From NCBI RefSeq assembly GCF_003726095.1, contig NZ_CP026031.1, positions 3,844,001-3,908,000 on the forward strand: a stretch of 64,000 bases of DNA, read 5' to 3'. A program made the position numbers and the translations under genes. Each line of letters opens with the position of its first letter. Within the stretch, counting starts at the first letter, position 1. This DNA is from Niallia circulans. GTDB taxonomy: Bacteria > Bacillota > Bacilli > Bacillales > Cytobacillaceae. Shown in pieces: positions 1 to 9,117 of this stretch. The notes beneath the pieces are model-generated. The model ran no database searches, was not told the DNA's origin, and saw only the letters and a list, made by a program, of their open reading frames with translations.

Positions 1-568
1 GACGGATGGGAAGTACTACCATCCAACTTCACCAGAGCAAATTGATGAATATTCTACTCTCGCGGAAGAAAACGATGCCCTGCTTATGCTGGATGTTCAA
101 CTTGGAACAGATTCCGTTCTAAATCAGGTGAAATTACTTGAGAAATGGCTAAAGCTCCCTCATGTCCACCTAGCGATTGATACGGAATTTCATGTAAAAG
201 AAGGACAAACTCCAGGTGTCAATCTTGGTCAAGTAGACGGAGCTGAAGTACAAGAAGCAGTGCAGTACTTAACGGAAATGGTAAAAGAAAATAATTTGCC
301 CGATAAAATTGTCCTTGTCCATCAATTTATGGACGAAGCATTAACGAACAAAGAAGCCATCAAGCCAACCGAGAATGTAGAAGTAGCCTTAAATTATGAC
401 GGGTGGGGCGATTCTAATACTAAAATGGCACTCTATCGCAAATTCGTGCGCAATGAAGCAGTGCAATATGGTGGATTTAAAATCTTTTATAACAAAGATA
501 AACCTGTGCTAAGTCCCGAAGAGGTCTTGAAGCTGGATCCTAGCCCTGCGATTATTAATTATCAATAA
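1..568 (+). CDS. Conserved hypothetical protein, C-terminal part (5' end outside window)
   Basis: The reading frame is open from the first bases of the window to a TAA at 566-568, so the gene starts upstream. The visible 188 or so residues are soluble and of mixed alpha/beta character. A segment reading LAIDTEF followed by alternating strands and helices suggests the end of a TIM-barrel-like fold, but I cannot name a family. It is followed by two strong hairpins. A start at the internal ATG at 86 is unlikely because coding potential continues upstream and no ribosome binding site precedes it. Confidence 0.8.
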   Translation, partial: TDGKYYHPTSPEQIDEYSTLAEENDALLMLDVQLGTDSVLNQVKLLEKWLKLPHVHLAIDTEFHVKEGQTPGVNLGQVDGAEVQEAVQYLTEMVKENNLPDKIVLVHQFMDEALTNKEAIKPTENVEVALNYDGWGDSNTKMALYRKFVRNEAVQYGGFKIFYNKDKPVLSPEEVLKLDPSPAIINYQ

Positions 569-585
569 AGAGTTAATGTTTGTGA

Positions 586-655
586 AAAAAGGGAGTTTCA
601 TTACTCCCTCAGACTGTCGTCAAACTCCTAATTCGGTAATTAGGAGTTTGTCTTA
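586..655 (+). terminator. Two stacked hairpins ending the first gene
   Basis: The first hairpin (about 589-608) has GGGAGT/ACTCCC arms. The second (621-650) has perfect 13-bp arms, AAACTCCTAATT-type, around a CGGT tetraloop, followed by a T-rich run. Their position right after the stop codon supports Rho-independent termination. Confidence 0.8.
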
Positions 656-684
656 GTTTATAAATATACATTCTTTTAAATAAG

Positions 685-813
685 AGTTGATTTCCGTTGC
701 AGGGGTTCGCTTTCCGTGGGGCTCGCGCTGAGCCGCTTCGGCCTAAAGGCCTGCAGGGTCTCAGACTGTCTCGCAGATCCCACAGGAGTCTCACCCCTTT
801 CACTCCAATCAAT
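685..813. repeat. Bacillaceae intergenic GC-rich repeat
   Basis: A GC-rich block in AT-rich surroundings. It runs from GTTGATTTCCGTTGCAGG through CGCTTTCCGTGGGG and ends in CACTCCAATCAA. The ends are roughly inverted (GTTGATT/AATCAA). From memory, a repeat with these landmarks occurs in many copies between genes in Bacillus-type genomes. The short minus-strand ORF inside it is a by-product, not a gene. Mechanism of spread is unknown to me. Confidence 0.75.
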
Positions 814-1223
814 GCATAATAATTCCATTTACATTTCCTAAATTCCTTTTGTCAACAAGCTGAGGGAGTTTAATTGCTCCCTTTTTATTATGATCCCCCT
901 ATCTTCTTCATCCATATAATGTGCTACAAACTTGTGCAAGAGATCATAGAATTGGAAACCTACTATTCTCTCATTTCATCCCTTGATCTGCCACTATTTA
1001 TGATAACTTCATCACTCTATTATCCGATTAATATATGAGCCACTCGAATTAGAAAAGGTATATATCAACTATTCCACTCATTCTCTAGTATTCCCGATAT
1101 GACAGATAGTGCTATAACACTCCGCCTAGGTAAAAAGGTAAAAAAATCCACTAAGCGGTTGCATGTCAAAAAGGAGTTTAGTCTCAAGACAGGGTGGAAT
1201 GTTAAATAACACATAAATAATTT
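814..1223. other. Intergenic region with one terminator-like hairpin
   Basis: A hairpin at about 866-892 (GAGGGAG/CTCCC followed by TTTTT) resembles the one at 589-608 on the other side of the repeat. Beyond it, to the ribosome binding site at 1224, I see no gene. No convincing SigB promoter (GTTTAA/GGGTAT) could be placed in front of the SDR gene. Confidence 0.5.
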
Positions 1224-1237
1224 AGGAGGCGTTATAA

Positions 1238-2116
1238 TTGAGTAAATTAGATGAACAAACCATATTATCAAATGGAGTCAATCCTCAAAAACAATCCGAG
1301 CAGCCGGGGGTTGAAAAGGAAATGGACCCTATCCCGATTTATGAGCTAGAAACCCATGTTGGTTCTGGAAAATTGAAAGGCAAAGTGGCCTTGATTACTG
1401 GAGGAGACAGTGGAATTGGTAAGGCAGTAGCGATTGGGTATGCAAAGGAAGGCGCGGATATTGCCATCGCCTACTTAAATGAGCAAGAGGATGCGGAAAA
1501 TACGAAAAAGCGTATTGAACAAGAAGGCGTAAAATGTACGTTGCATGCTGGAGATGTGGCGGATGAAGCATTTTGTAATCAACTAGTTGAAGATGTTATT
1601 CAGCAGCATGGAAAACTGAATATCCTTGTTAATAACGCAGCACGTCAGGAAGTAAAAAACAGCGTGCTAGAAATCTCTGCTGAACAATTGAAACGTACAT
1701 TTGACGTAAACTTTTTTTCAATGGTGTATTTAACTAAAGCTGCCATTCCCCATTTATCAGTTGGTGATAGCTTAATCTATACCGCTTCTATTAATGCATA
1801 TGTTGGCAATAAAGCGTTGATTGATTACACATCTACTAAAGGGGCTATTGTATCCTTTACTCGTTCCATTGCTCAAGAACTCTCCTCAAAAGGAATTCGA
1901 GTTAACGGTGTAGCACCTGGACCGATTTGGACACCACTTATTCCAGCAACCATGACAACCGACCTGCAAGAATCATTTGGCGTTTCTACCCCTCTTGGTC
2001 GTCCTGGTCAACCAGCAGATCTTGTAGAACCATACATCCTGCTTGCTTCTGAAGGTTCTGCCTATATGACCGGCCAATTCATCCATGTGAATGGTGGACA
2101 ATATATGTCTTCTTGA
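1238..2116 (+). CDS. SDR-family oxidoreductase (general-stress YdaD/YhxC type)
   Basis: NAD(P)-dependent short-chain dehydrogenase, 292 residues. The cofactor motif TGGDSGIG sits near residue 55, NNA near residue 133, and the catalytic Ser-Tyr-Lys set near 180-200 (YTASINAY, then DYTSTKGA). The roughly 45-residue N-terminal extension before the Rossmann fold is typical of the Bacillus YdaD/YhxC/YhxD group; members of that group, such as Gsp39, are stress-induced. The start is a TTG at 1238, fixed by AGGAGG eight bases upstream. Substrate unknown. It appears monocistronic. Confidence 0.93.
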   Translation: MSKLDEQTILSNGVNPQKQSEQPGVEKEMDPIPIYELETHVGSGKLKGKVALITGGDSGIGKAVAIGYAKEGADIAIAYLNEQEDAENTKKRIEQEGVKCTLHAGDVADEAFCNQLVEDVIQQHGKLNILVNNAARQEVKNSVLEISAEQLKRTFDVNFFSMVYLTKAAIPHLSVGDSLIYTASINAYVGNKALIDYTSTKGAIVSFTRSIAQELSSKGIRVNGVAPGPIWTPLIPATMTTDLQESFGVSTPLGRPGQPADLVEPYILLASEGSAYMTGQFIHVNGGQYMSS

Positions 2117-2239
2117 TTAGATAAATAAGTCATTCGGACAGCTAAAAAAATCAAGCAGTATTTTCTTCATGAAAAGGAGATACTGTCTTGATTGCTGCCA
2201 TCTATTTAAGGTATCACCTAATGGAGGAGGGTTGCCAAT

Positions 2240-3442
2240 ATGGAAGGTTCAAGCCATATCCAGTTTGATCATTATCAGGATAAGGAAGAATTGAAAAAAC
2301 ATATATTTAAGACACTTCATTTTTATTATCCGGCCTGTATCGATGATGAAAAGGGCGGATATATTAATGGGTTTTTAGATGATGGTACTATTAATGACAC
2401 AGATACTAAACATTTAGTAGCGACTAGCAGGTATATTTATATTTTTAGTATTGGTGCGATTTTAGATGGTCCAGATTGGTGTTTAAAAGCAGCACGACAT
2501 GGAATCCAATTTTTGCATGAACATCATTTAGATAAACAGTATAATGGATACTATTTTGAGATGAAGGGAACGGATGTAAAAGATGCTGCTAAAATGGCCT
2601 ATGGTCATGCCTTTGCATTATTAGCATCCTCTATTGCGTACCAAGCTGGCATAAAAGAAGCCAAAGAAGTGATGAAAAACGTCTTTAATGTGGTGGAAAA
2701 CCACTTTTGGGATCCGAAACATGGATATTACAAAGACCAATGGGATGCTGGGTGGACCACTCTTTCCTCTTATAGAGGCCAAAACCCAAACATGCATATG
2801 TGTGAAGCCATGCTGACTGCATATGAAGCAACAAATGAAGCAAAATACTTAAAGAAGGCCTACCAGCTCGCAGAGGGTGTTACCCAAGAATTAGCAGACC
2901 GTGCAGGCGGGATGATTTGGGAAAACTATACACCGGACTGGCAGCCTGATTATCAATTCAATAAAGACTATACAAAAGATGAATTCCGCCCATATGGATT
3001 TATCCCTGGTCATCAATTTGAATGGAGTAAACTCTTAATGTGGCTTGACAGACATCAATCAGAACCTTGGATGCAGGAGACTGCAGAGAAATTGTTCGCA
3101 AAAGGATGGGAACAAGGTTGGGATGTAAAATATGGAGGTTTTTATTTTGCCCTATCGCCAAGCTTAGAAGTCATTGATACGGATAAAAATTACTGGGTTA
3201 TGTCAGAAGCAATCGCTGCCGCAGCCTTACTAGCTGCAAAAACAAAGAATCAACAATACTGGGATTATTATAATCAGTTATTCACTTATTCCGCCCAGTA
3301 TTTCATGGATCATGAACATGGTGGTTGGTATACACTGCTTAACCGGGAGAATGAAAAATATAGCAATGTAAAAACCTCACCTCCCAAAACAGATTACCAC
3401 CCCGTCTCAGCCTGCTATCAATCCATACTAGCTCTGCCATAA
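2240..3442 (+). CDS. AGE-family sugar epimerase/isomerase
   Basis: 400 residues, the usual length of the N-acylglucosamine 2-epimerase (alpha/alpha-six-barrel) superfamily, which interconverts sugar epimers or aldose/ketose pairs by His-mediated proton transfer. Signatures seen are GYYKDQWD, MHMCEAML, GHQFEWSKLL (catalytic His region) and HEHGGWY near the C terminus. The ATG at 2240 follows GGAGGAGGG with good spacing. Exact substrate (mannose, N-acyl sugar or cellobiose) cannot be decided. It lies 123 bases after the SDR gene and is followed by a terminator, so the two may be co-transcribed. Confidence 0.9.
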   Translation: MEGSSHIQFDHYQDKEELKKHIFKTLHFYYPACIDDEKGGYINGFLDDGTINDTDTKHLVATSRYIYIFSIGAILDGPDWCLKAARHGIQFLHEHHLDKQYNGYYFEMKGTDVKDAAKMAYGHAFALLASSIAYQAGIKEAKEVMKNVFNVVENHFWDPKHGYYKDQWDAGWTTLSSYRGQNPNMHMCEAMLTAYEATNEAKYLKKAYQLAEGVTQELADRAGGMIWENYTPDWQPDYQFNKDYTKDEFRPYGFIPGHQFEWSKLLMWLDRHQSEPWMQETAEKLFAKGWEQGWDVKYGGFYFALSPSLEVIDTDKNYWVMSEAIAAAALLAAKTKNQQYWDYYNQLFTYSAQYFMDHEHGGWYTLLNRENEKYSNVKTSPPKTDYHPVSACYQSILALP

Positions 3443-3478
3443 GCCAGATGTCTAAAGAATGGCCTGGATTATGATATT

Positions 3479-3519
3479 AAAAAGCATCTTTTAGTGGGTT
3501 TGGCTAAAAGATGCTTTTG
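3479..3519 (+). terminator. Rho-independent terminator
   Basis: Perfect arms AAAGCATCTTTTAG / CTAAAAGATGCTTT around a nine-base loop, directly after the epimerase gene. It may also serve the convergent TerD-like gene. Confidence 0.9.
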
Positions 3520-3577
3520 TCTCTATATGAATCCCTTAAATATTATAGAAGAGGTTTTAAATTTTATAGAATCTAAA

Positions 3578-4819
3578 TCACTTGTAATCATTTTTTGGTC
3601 CTTCATCCATTATGACCTCTACCAGATTGGAAGCACCCATCCTAAGCTTTGGTCTAAATTCTGAGTTTGGCTTACTATAAAGCTCCAATGGGCTTATCAT
3701 AACACCATCTTTTGTATTATGTAGTATGCCCGGCACACAGGAATAAATTCGATCATTATTATTGGCATTCTTAGCAAATATAGTAACCGATGTTCCATTA
3801 TTATTATCTATACTCATGGACACCTTGTACCTGTGAAACGAGCCTGTTCCATTTGACTGAGCAGAATAGACTACCGGAACAACGGCCAGAATATCATTAT
3901 TTAATCTTAATTTAATTACTTCTGTCTTAGTTGCTTGACTCTCTCTCCTAACATCCCCCATATGTTCAACAGCTCCGTTGCCAAAGCTTCTAAGCGGAGG
4001 TTTCCCTTCTGCCCCAAACATAGCAACATCTATTTGCTCACCATTCTTTGTATATACCAAAGCATATATATCGTAATCTGTACCAGTCTTCCATGATACC
4101 GTTGCAGTGATTTCTGGCGTTTTCTCAATAATTACTGGCTTTTGGCTTTTATCGAGACTTATCTTTCCCTTCACCTTCTCAAGACTTATCTGGGTACTAT
4201 GTTGATTCATAGTATGTGTTTCATCTCCAACTGATACCTCAACCTTATGGTTCTGTTTTTGAAATACTTTAGATTCAGAAGCCTTGTTATGCTCTTCAGG
4301 TTCTACCTCGACACCAAAATTTTCACATAATCCTTCCAAACCAGAAGCAAACCCTCGCCAAATGGATCTCGCCTTTGTCTGGCCATTTCTTAAATATAAT
4401 TCAACGACTACAATCCCATTTTCAGTTGTGAACGAAGCTGGAGTTAACTGGATTTTATTATTATCAGTACAGATCTCTGCCTTTAAATTCTTCACATTGG
4501 AAAATCCTGTATGGTTATCCTCTGTGAGTGTTATTGCTATTTTAGTAATTCCTTCAGGGCTTTTACTCATGTCAAAATTAATTTTATGTACCTTTGTATT
4601 CCCTACTTTCTCAGATGGTATAAGTGTAGCTACACCTGAGGAACTCTTTGGCTGATTATAAAATATGATTCCACTATCTCCTTGTACCTTATCAGAATCA
4701 GTTAAAAGAAATGCCGTTAAGGATATATCTATTGAATTAGCAATTTCATAACTAATAGAAACATATCCTTTTGGAGAACTTAAAGCTGTATTTCCCCCCA
4801 TTTGAAGAAATTGATTCAT
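3578..4819 (-). CDS. Two-domain TerD-family stress protein (TerA-like)
   Basis: 413 residues. The N-terminal half (about 1-172) is a TerD domain: it starts LQMGGNTALSS and contains DSGIIFYNQP and EGITKIAITLT. The second half (about 235-400) is another TerD-like beta-sandwich with FGAEGKPPLRSFGNGAVEHMGD. A linker of about 60 polar residues separates them. Duplication of the fold and the length match TerA rather than single-domain TerD/TerE. TerD-family proteins bind calcium and occur in tellurite-resistance and stress operons. Here it stands alone, with no terB, terC or terZ nearby, so its role is only inferred. Confidence 0.85.
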   Translation of the reverse strand: MNQFLQMGGNTALSSPKGYVSISYEIANSIDISLTAFLLTDSDKVQGDSGIIFYNQPKSSSGVATLIPSEKVGNTKVHKINFDMSKSPEGITKIAITLTEDNHTGFSNVKNLKAEICTDNNKIQLTPASFTTENGIVVVELYLRNGQTKARSIWRGFASGLEGLCENFGVEVEPEEHNKASESKVFQKQNHKVEVSVGDETHTMNQHSTQISLEKVKGKISLDKSQKPVIIEKTPEITATVSWKTGTDYDIYALVYTKNGEQIDVAMFGAEGKPPLRSFGNGAVEHMGDVRRESQATKTEVIKLRLNNDILAVVPVVYSAQSNGTGSFHRYKVSMSIDNNNGTSVTIFAKNANNNDRIYSCVPGILHNTKDGVMISPLELYSKPNSEFRPKLRMGASNLVEVIMDEGPKNDYK

Positions 4820-5087
4820 TTAAAAACCACTCCCTGCTCATCTGTGCTCAATGCTAACTCAGACTACTTCCCGAATAAAATTCTTCCCAGCTACATACTT
4901 TACAATCTATAGTTATTATATCATTACCAGTTAGATAGATTGGCTAATATTTACTTTTTGGATGTTTTATTTTTTAAAGTATATTCTTTACTTAAATTAG
5001 TTCATTCCACATTCAAAAAGATAATAAGACTAGTGGGTAAGGTTATAGACGGATGACTTTACCTACTAATCTTATTATTTTTCATTA

Positions 5088-6557
5088 TTAATTAGTTAAA
5101 TAAATCGGAATGAAAGACAATCCATCCTCTTTTCTAGCTTTTTCAGCTTCTTCTGGACTTCCAGCCTGAATTTCAGTAAGAATTTCTGATGTTTGTGATA
5201 TCGCAACTTCTATAAGTTTAGAATTTTCATGACCTTTCAATTTTCCGATTGCAGTTCTATCAATTGGAAATTCCGATTGGTATTTTTTAAGATATAAATC
5301 CATTTCCTTCATTTCATCATGTGACAGTGGTTCCGCAGCATATCCATTTTCAGCTAAGACTGCGTCTATAATTTGCTTTTCACTATTTTCCGATTGTTTT
5401 TCTATCGTTGCTGTTCCACTACCGATGAGTGGTATTTTAATATCGTCACCGATTTCAAGAATGCAGTCTTGTGGATTTTTAACCGGAGCAAAAATCATAA
5501 TATACTCATCTTCTGTTCCTTCAACTTCACCCTTACTAAAAATTGGATCAACTCGTTCACCAGCTGATTTCAGAAATACACCTGATTTTTGTTTATCAAC
5601 GATATAACCATATTCCTTATCTATTTTCCTTGCATCAAGAAATTTATGTTCCAATTTGCTCATTACTCTAGCTGTTGATCCATCCTTATCCTGAACAGCG
5701 TCGGGGTTAGGCGGTATAATAACGACCACTCTTGTTTCTAGCGGCGAAAACTCTACCTGCTTTATCTTGTATGTTTCTTGTCTAAAAGTGAATTGTTTAT
5801 TTACTTCTACAATTTCTCTGTCTGAAATAGCAGATTTACTAAGCTTAAAATCGATAGGCCAAATCGTTTGAATCATCCTAGTCTCTTTTTCATTATCATA
5901 TATAGATAAGTTTTCAATTTCTAAGCGAATGTCCTGTCCTTCATATTCTTTTATTGAAGCAAAGGATAAGGCTTCAGCAACCTTATTCTTTTTACTATCG
6001 TAATATCTACTTCCCCAACCTACACTAGCTAATTTCTTTCGTTCATTTCCGACTATCAAATTGATTGAACTTTCACCCTCAAACAGGTCGATATAAAAGT
6101 TTTTTAAATCTGTCTTATCACTTTGATAGGTCAATAGGAGTTTTGTCTCCTTCTCATCTGTCATTAACCTATCAAAATGCACTGTTATATCATGTTTTTC
6201 ATCATAAAATGTTTGATCAACAGCTTGTCCGTTCCCTAGATTAACTGCCGTTCTTACACCTGTATCATCGATATGCTTACTTGAAAAGATTTTTTCATAT
6301 ACCTCTTGAATAGTTGCTAAAACAGGGGTGAAAGTGAATGTAATAGCAACTATCAAGCAAACTACTGCAGCTAATGAAATTCTTTTATAAAAAGATACTT
6401 TTTTGTTTTGAGTACTAACATTACTTAGTCTAACAACCTTTTCTCCATCCCCTAGTTCTTCCGCTTTATGTATCTGAGTCTCTATTTCATCCCAAACATC
6501 TGGTACTTGCTTTTCAATAGCCTTGTCCAAATGCTTCAGTATTTTTTCTTTCTTCAT
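5088..6557 (-). CDS. DUF4179 membrane anti-sigma factor
   Basis: 489 residues: about 55 cytoplasmic residues, one transmembrane segment (about 60-80, LAAVVCLIVAITFTFTPVL), then a large extracytoplasmic region starting with DUF4179. The gene begins 12 bases downstream of an ECF sigma gene, the usual layout for a sigma/anti-sigma pair in which the N-terminal tail holds the sigma factor at the membrane. The stimulus is unknown; the long outside part suggests an envelope signal. Confidence 0.87.
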   Translation of the reverse strand: MKKEKILKHLDKAIEKQVPDVWDEIETQIHKAEELGDGEKVVRLSNVSTQNKKVSFYKRISLAAVVCLIVAITFTFTPVLATIQEVYEKIFSSKHIDDTGVRTAVNLGNGQAVDQTFYDEKHDITVHFDRLMTDEKETKLLLTYQSDKTDLKNFYIDLFEGESSINLIVGNERKKLASVGWGSRYYDSKKNKVAEALSFASIKEYEGQDIRLEIENLSIYDNEKETRMIQTIWPIDFKLSKSAISDREIVEVNKQFTFRQETYKIKQVEFSPLETRVVVIIPPNPDAVQDKDGSTARVMSKLEHKFLDARKIDKEYGYIVDKQKSGVFLKSAGERVDPIFSKGEVEGTEDEYIMIFAPVKNPQDCILEIGDDIKIPLIGSGTATIEKQSENSEKQIIDAVLAENGYAAEPLSHDEMKEMDLYLKKYQSEFPIDRTAIGKLKGHENSKLIEVAISQTSEILTEIQAGSPEEAEKARKEDGLSFIPIYLTN

Positions 6558-6569
6558 CAGAACTCCTCC

Positions 6570-7079
6570 TTACTCTATACCTTTTCTAAGTTTTTTTAGA
6601 GCCAAACTATATTTCCAAAGTACAGTTCCCAAGGGCATTTCAACGATTTTGGCAATTTCCCTGTGCTTCATACCTGAGATGTCCTTCAAGATGACAATTT
6701 GCCTTTCCTCGCAATCAAGTAATTCCAAGTATTTTGATAGAATCATTTTTTCTAAAGGATCTCCCGAAAGATATTGCACATGGTCAAAATAATCATTGTC
6801 AAAGCCTGTTAGTTCCCTCTTTTTCTTTCGATACATATCTAATGCTGTGTTTCGAGATACGCTAGTAAGCCACGCTTTAACATTTGTTATTTCATTATGT
6901 TTCATATGCTGGAAAAGTTTAATATACACTTCCTGTAACACATCTTCAGACAATTCAAAGTCTCTTAGTATAGAAAGTGCAATTGCAAACACATACTTCT
7001 TATAATCACTGAATAATTGCTTAAATTCTGCGATATTATCTATGGATGCATCTGATTGATGCAGACTCGTTTGATCCAT
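6570..7079 (-). CDS. ECF-type RNA polymerase sigma factor
   Basis: About 169 residues with sigma70 region 2 (FSDYKKYVFAIALSIL, then DVLQEVYIKLF and WLTSVSRNTALDMYR) and region 4 (EERQIVILKDISGMKHREIA, then MPLGTVLWKYSLALKKLR). The frame is open to an upstream ATG at 7100, but an AAAGGGGG site 10-12 bases before the ATG at 7079 favours the shorter form starting MDQTS. It is first in an operon with the DUF4179 protein. ECF promoters are often autoregulated, but I could not place a clear GAAAC/CGTC-type promoter. Confidence 0.88.
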   Translation of the reverse strand: MDQTSLHQSDASIDNIAEFKQLFSDYKKYVFAIALSILRDFELSEDVLQEVYIKLFQHMKHNEITNVKAWLTSVSRNTALDMYRKKKRELTGFDNDYFDHVQYLSGDPLEKMILSKYLELLDCEERQIVILKDISGMKHREIAKIVEMPLGTVLWKYSLALKKLRKGIE

Positions 7080-7378
7080 TTTATTTATGCCCCCTTTCAT
7101 ATACTAGACGTTTGGGCCTCCTCTTTTATTGGTAAAATTTATTTTTTATATAATTAAATATAGAATTATTTCCTTCACAGTAATAAGTCTACTACGTCTT
7201 ATGGCTGAACAAATATGACACATGCCTTACCCGCCATATTAAAATACTCTAGTTCCATGTACATTCGTCAAAACCACCAAAAATAATTCATTCGAAGACA
7301 TGTGTGGAAAAAATATTTGAAGGAAGAAGACAATCTTTGACATAATTGTAATGATGTAAGAAAAGGAAGAAAAATAAT

Positions 7379-7726
7379 ATGAGTAGTATAAGGATTGAAA
7401 CGTTTATATTAAAGTTTTCAGAAATAGGGAGTGTTTTTGACCTTATCCCAATTCATTCCCCACATGCCAAGGAAGAAGCGAAAAAACATCTAAATTTTCA
7501 TTATCAAATCGATTTACTTGGTTTGGTTAAAATAACAATTGATGACGAAGTTGGTTTTGGTGAAGATGAAACAACAGAAGATATTTTTATTACATGGAAC
7601 AGCTTAGATTCTGCGAGAAAAAACCAATTAAAGGAGCATTGTCAAGATATCATCTTATTAGATAATGTTGAAGATGTTTACTTAGAAAGGCAAGATAAAA
7701 AAGCTCAATTTTGTTATCGAATATGA
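7379..7726 (+). CDS. Hypothetical protein, 115 residues
   Basis: Acidic soluble protein (many Asp/Glu between residues 50 and 100), no signal peptide or membrane segment. A purine-rich AAAGGAAG stretch 10-15 bases before the ATG could serve as ribosome binding site. I do not recognise the family. It converges with the next ORF, leaving three bases between the stops. Confidence 0.55.
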   Translation: MSSIRIETFILKFSEIGSVFDLIPIHSPHAKEEAKKHLNFHYQIDLLGLVKITIDDEVGFGEDETTEDIFITWNSLDSARKNQLKEHCQDIILLDNVEDVYLERQDKKAQFCYRI

Positions 7727-7729
7727 TTC

Positions 7730-8020
7730 TCACCTATCAGGAAAACAAATAAAAAGGTCTCCTTTTCTGCCAAAATGGAAATTGAAGATTCTTCCTACTA
7801 TACGATAATTGAAAAATTGAAAGTCTAATATATGAAGAGAACCAGTCACTTTTGCACAAGACATAAATGAATGGTTCTTCGATTGCTCATATACCTGGAA
7901 GTAGTAGAGTGGAGATAACTCCTCTACACATAAACTTACAAAAAGCTCTTCCCTAATACTTAAGGGATTATATTTTATAGAAAACCGTTGCCTATTCTGA
8001 TACGGTTCAACGTAATACAT
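7730..8020 (-). CDS. Doubtful ORF, 96 residues
   Basis: No Shine-Dalgarno sequence precedes the ATG and the residues match no family I know. Its first codons overlap the weak rlmH-end-like site at 7991-8011. It may be a chance ORF or the remnant of a longer gene. Confidence 0.25.
   Translation of the reverse strand: MYYVEPYQNRQRFSIKYNPLSIREELFVSLCVEELSPLYYFQVYEQSKNHSFMSCAKVTGSLHILDFQFFNYRIVGRIFNFHFGRKGDLFICFPDR
7991..8011 (-). other. Weak rlmH-end-like (att-like) sequence
   Basis: On the minus strand GAA CCG TAT CAG AAT AGG differs in three of 18 positions from the rlmH 3' end GAA CCG TAT CAT AAA TAG. It has the same orientation as rlmH. On its own it could be chance; it is listed because two better copies follow at 10145 and 13295. 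Confidence 0.35.
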
Positions 8021-8045
8021 CTAAATATGGTCTAACAAGCATTGA

Positions 8046-9008
8046 TTATGGACAATATAGGAGTAGTCTCTTTTGTAAACCTTCCAAGATTTCTACAGGC
8101 ATTTCCCTGACCTTGATATCCTCACCTAGGAATAATAGCCAACTTGTTATTTCCGTTAATTCTTCGGAATGATTAACATTAATAAAGGTCTTTAGAATGG
8201 CTGTAGTTTGGTAAGGATTCGTATAAGAAAGTGACATTCTTAACGGATGGTATTTCTTATACTGTGCAATTGCCTTTGGACCAAGTTCAAGGACAAGGTT
8301 GATTACTTCCTCCTGCTTACTTAGTTTTTCTAAAATCTTTTTCCTGCTTAATCTATTATTGATAGTGCATGGTTCTACATCTGTGAGATTGTCAACAGGC
8401 AAAATCCGTTTCTTCTCTTCCTTTAAATCAAAGCCTTCAATCAGCCACAGGCTTTTCTCACGATAAAGGTTCAAGAGGTAAATAGAATAGGACTTTATAA
8501 CTTTCTCCTCTCTAATGGTAATCAGTAAATATCTATCCATAATAAGTAATTGGATTAATTTTTCTAACATGGGATGAGGAAGATCTGACAAATCAAGCAG
8601 ATCAGGATTATTCGGGTTGGTCCCTTCAAATAGCAAGATGCGATTTAAAAGAACAAGGTCATCTTGCTGGGTTTCTGAGATGAGTCCTAGTAATTTTTCA
8701 GCTAGTGACTGGCGACTCTTTAAATAAGGGAGCTGTTGGTTTCTCGTAGCCATAAAGGCAATAAAAAGAGCCTTAATTTCATTATCGGTAAAGCGAACAG
8801 TCGGCAAGACAGAGTTGTTCATAACAAAATATCCCCCGTCCCTTCCAACTTCTGCGACAAGTGGCATCCCCATCGCTTCAATTTCTCTGATGTCTCTAAT
8901 TGCTGTCGAACGAGAGATGTTAAATTCTCTCATGATTTCAGAAATTGTAAAGTTGGCGCGGTTGTTAATATACCGCATAATGGTATTAATTCGTTCAACC
9001 TTTTTCAT
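8046..9008 (-). CDS. WYL-domain HTH regulator (YafY/YobV type)
   Basis: 320 residues. An N-terminal winged helix (about 5-60, with SEIMREFNISRSTAIRDIREI and GMPLVAEVGRDGGY) is followed by a WYL ligand-sensing region with conserved LNLYREKSLWLIEGFD near 185. It is divergent from a GyrI-like gene, the arrangement of B. subtilis yobV/yobU, so it probably regulates that pair and itself from the shared 109-base intergenic region. The ligand is unknown. Confidence 0.87.
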   Translation of the reverse strand: MKKVERINTIMRYINNRANFTISEIMREFNISRSTAIRDIREIEAMGMPLVAEVGRDGGYFVMNNSVLPTVRFTDNEIKALFIAFMATRNQQLPYLKSRQSLAEKLLGLISETQQDDLVLLNRILLFEGTNPNNPDLLDLSDLPHPMLEKLIQLLIMDRYLLITIREEKVIKSYSIYLLNLYREKSLWLIEGFDLKEEKKRILPVDNLTDVEPCTINNRLSRKKILEKLSKQEEVINLVLELGPKAIAQYKKYHPLRMSLSYTNPYQTTAILKTFINVNHSEELTEITSWLLFLGEDIKVREMPVEILEGLQKRLLLYCP

Positions 9009-9117
9009 CCCGTCCCCCTAAACAGTATCATTTTTTGACATGGTTTAAGTTTATTATATATCTATCAAGTGAAAAGAAGAATCATTTGATTAATTTTTTA
9101 AAGAGGAAGTGTTGAAT

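Noticed and set aside
609..812. Minus-strand ORF of 67 residues
   Set aside because: It lies inside the GC-rich intergenic repeat and has no ribosome binding site.
4284..4655. Plus-strand ORF of 123 residues
   Set aside because: Antisense to the TerA-like gene, which has clear domain matches.
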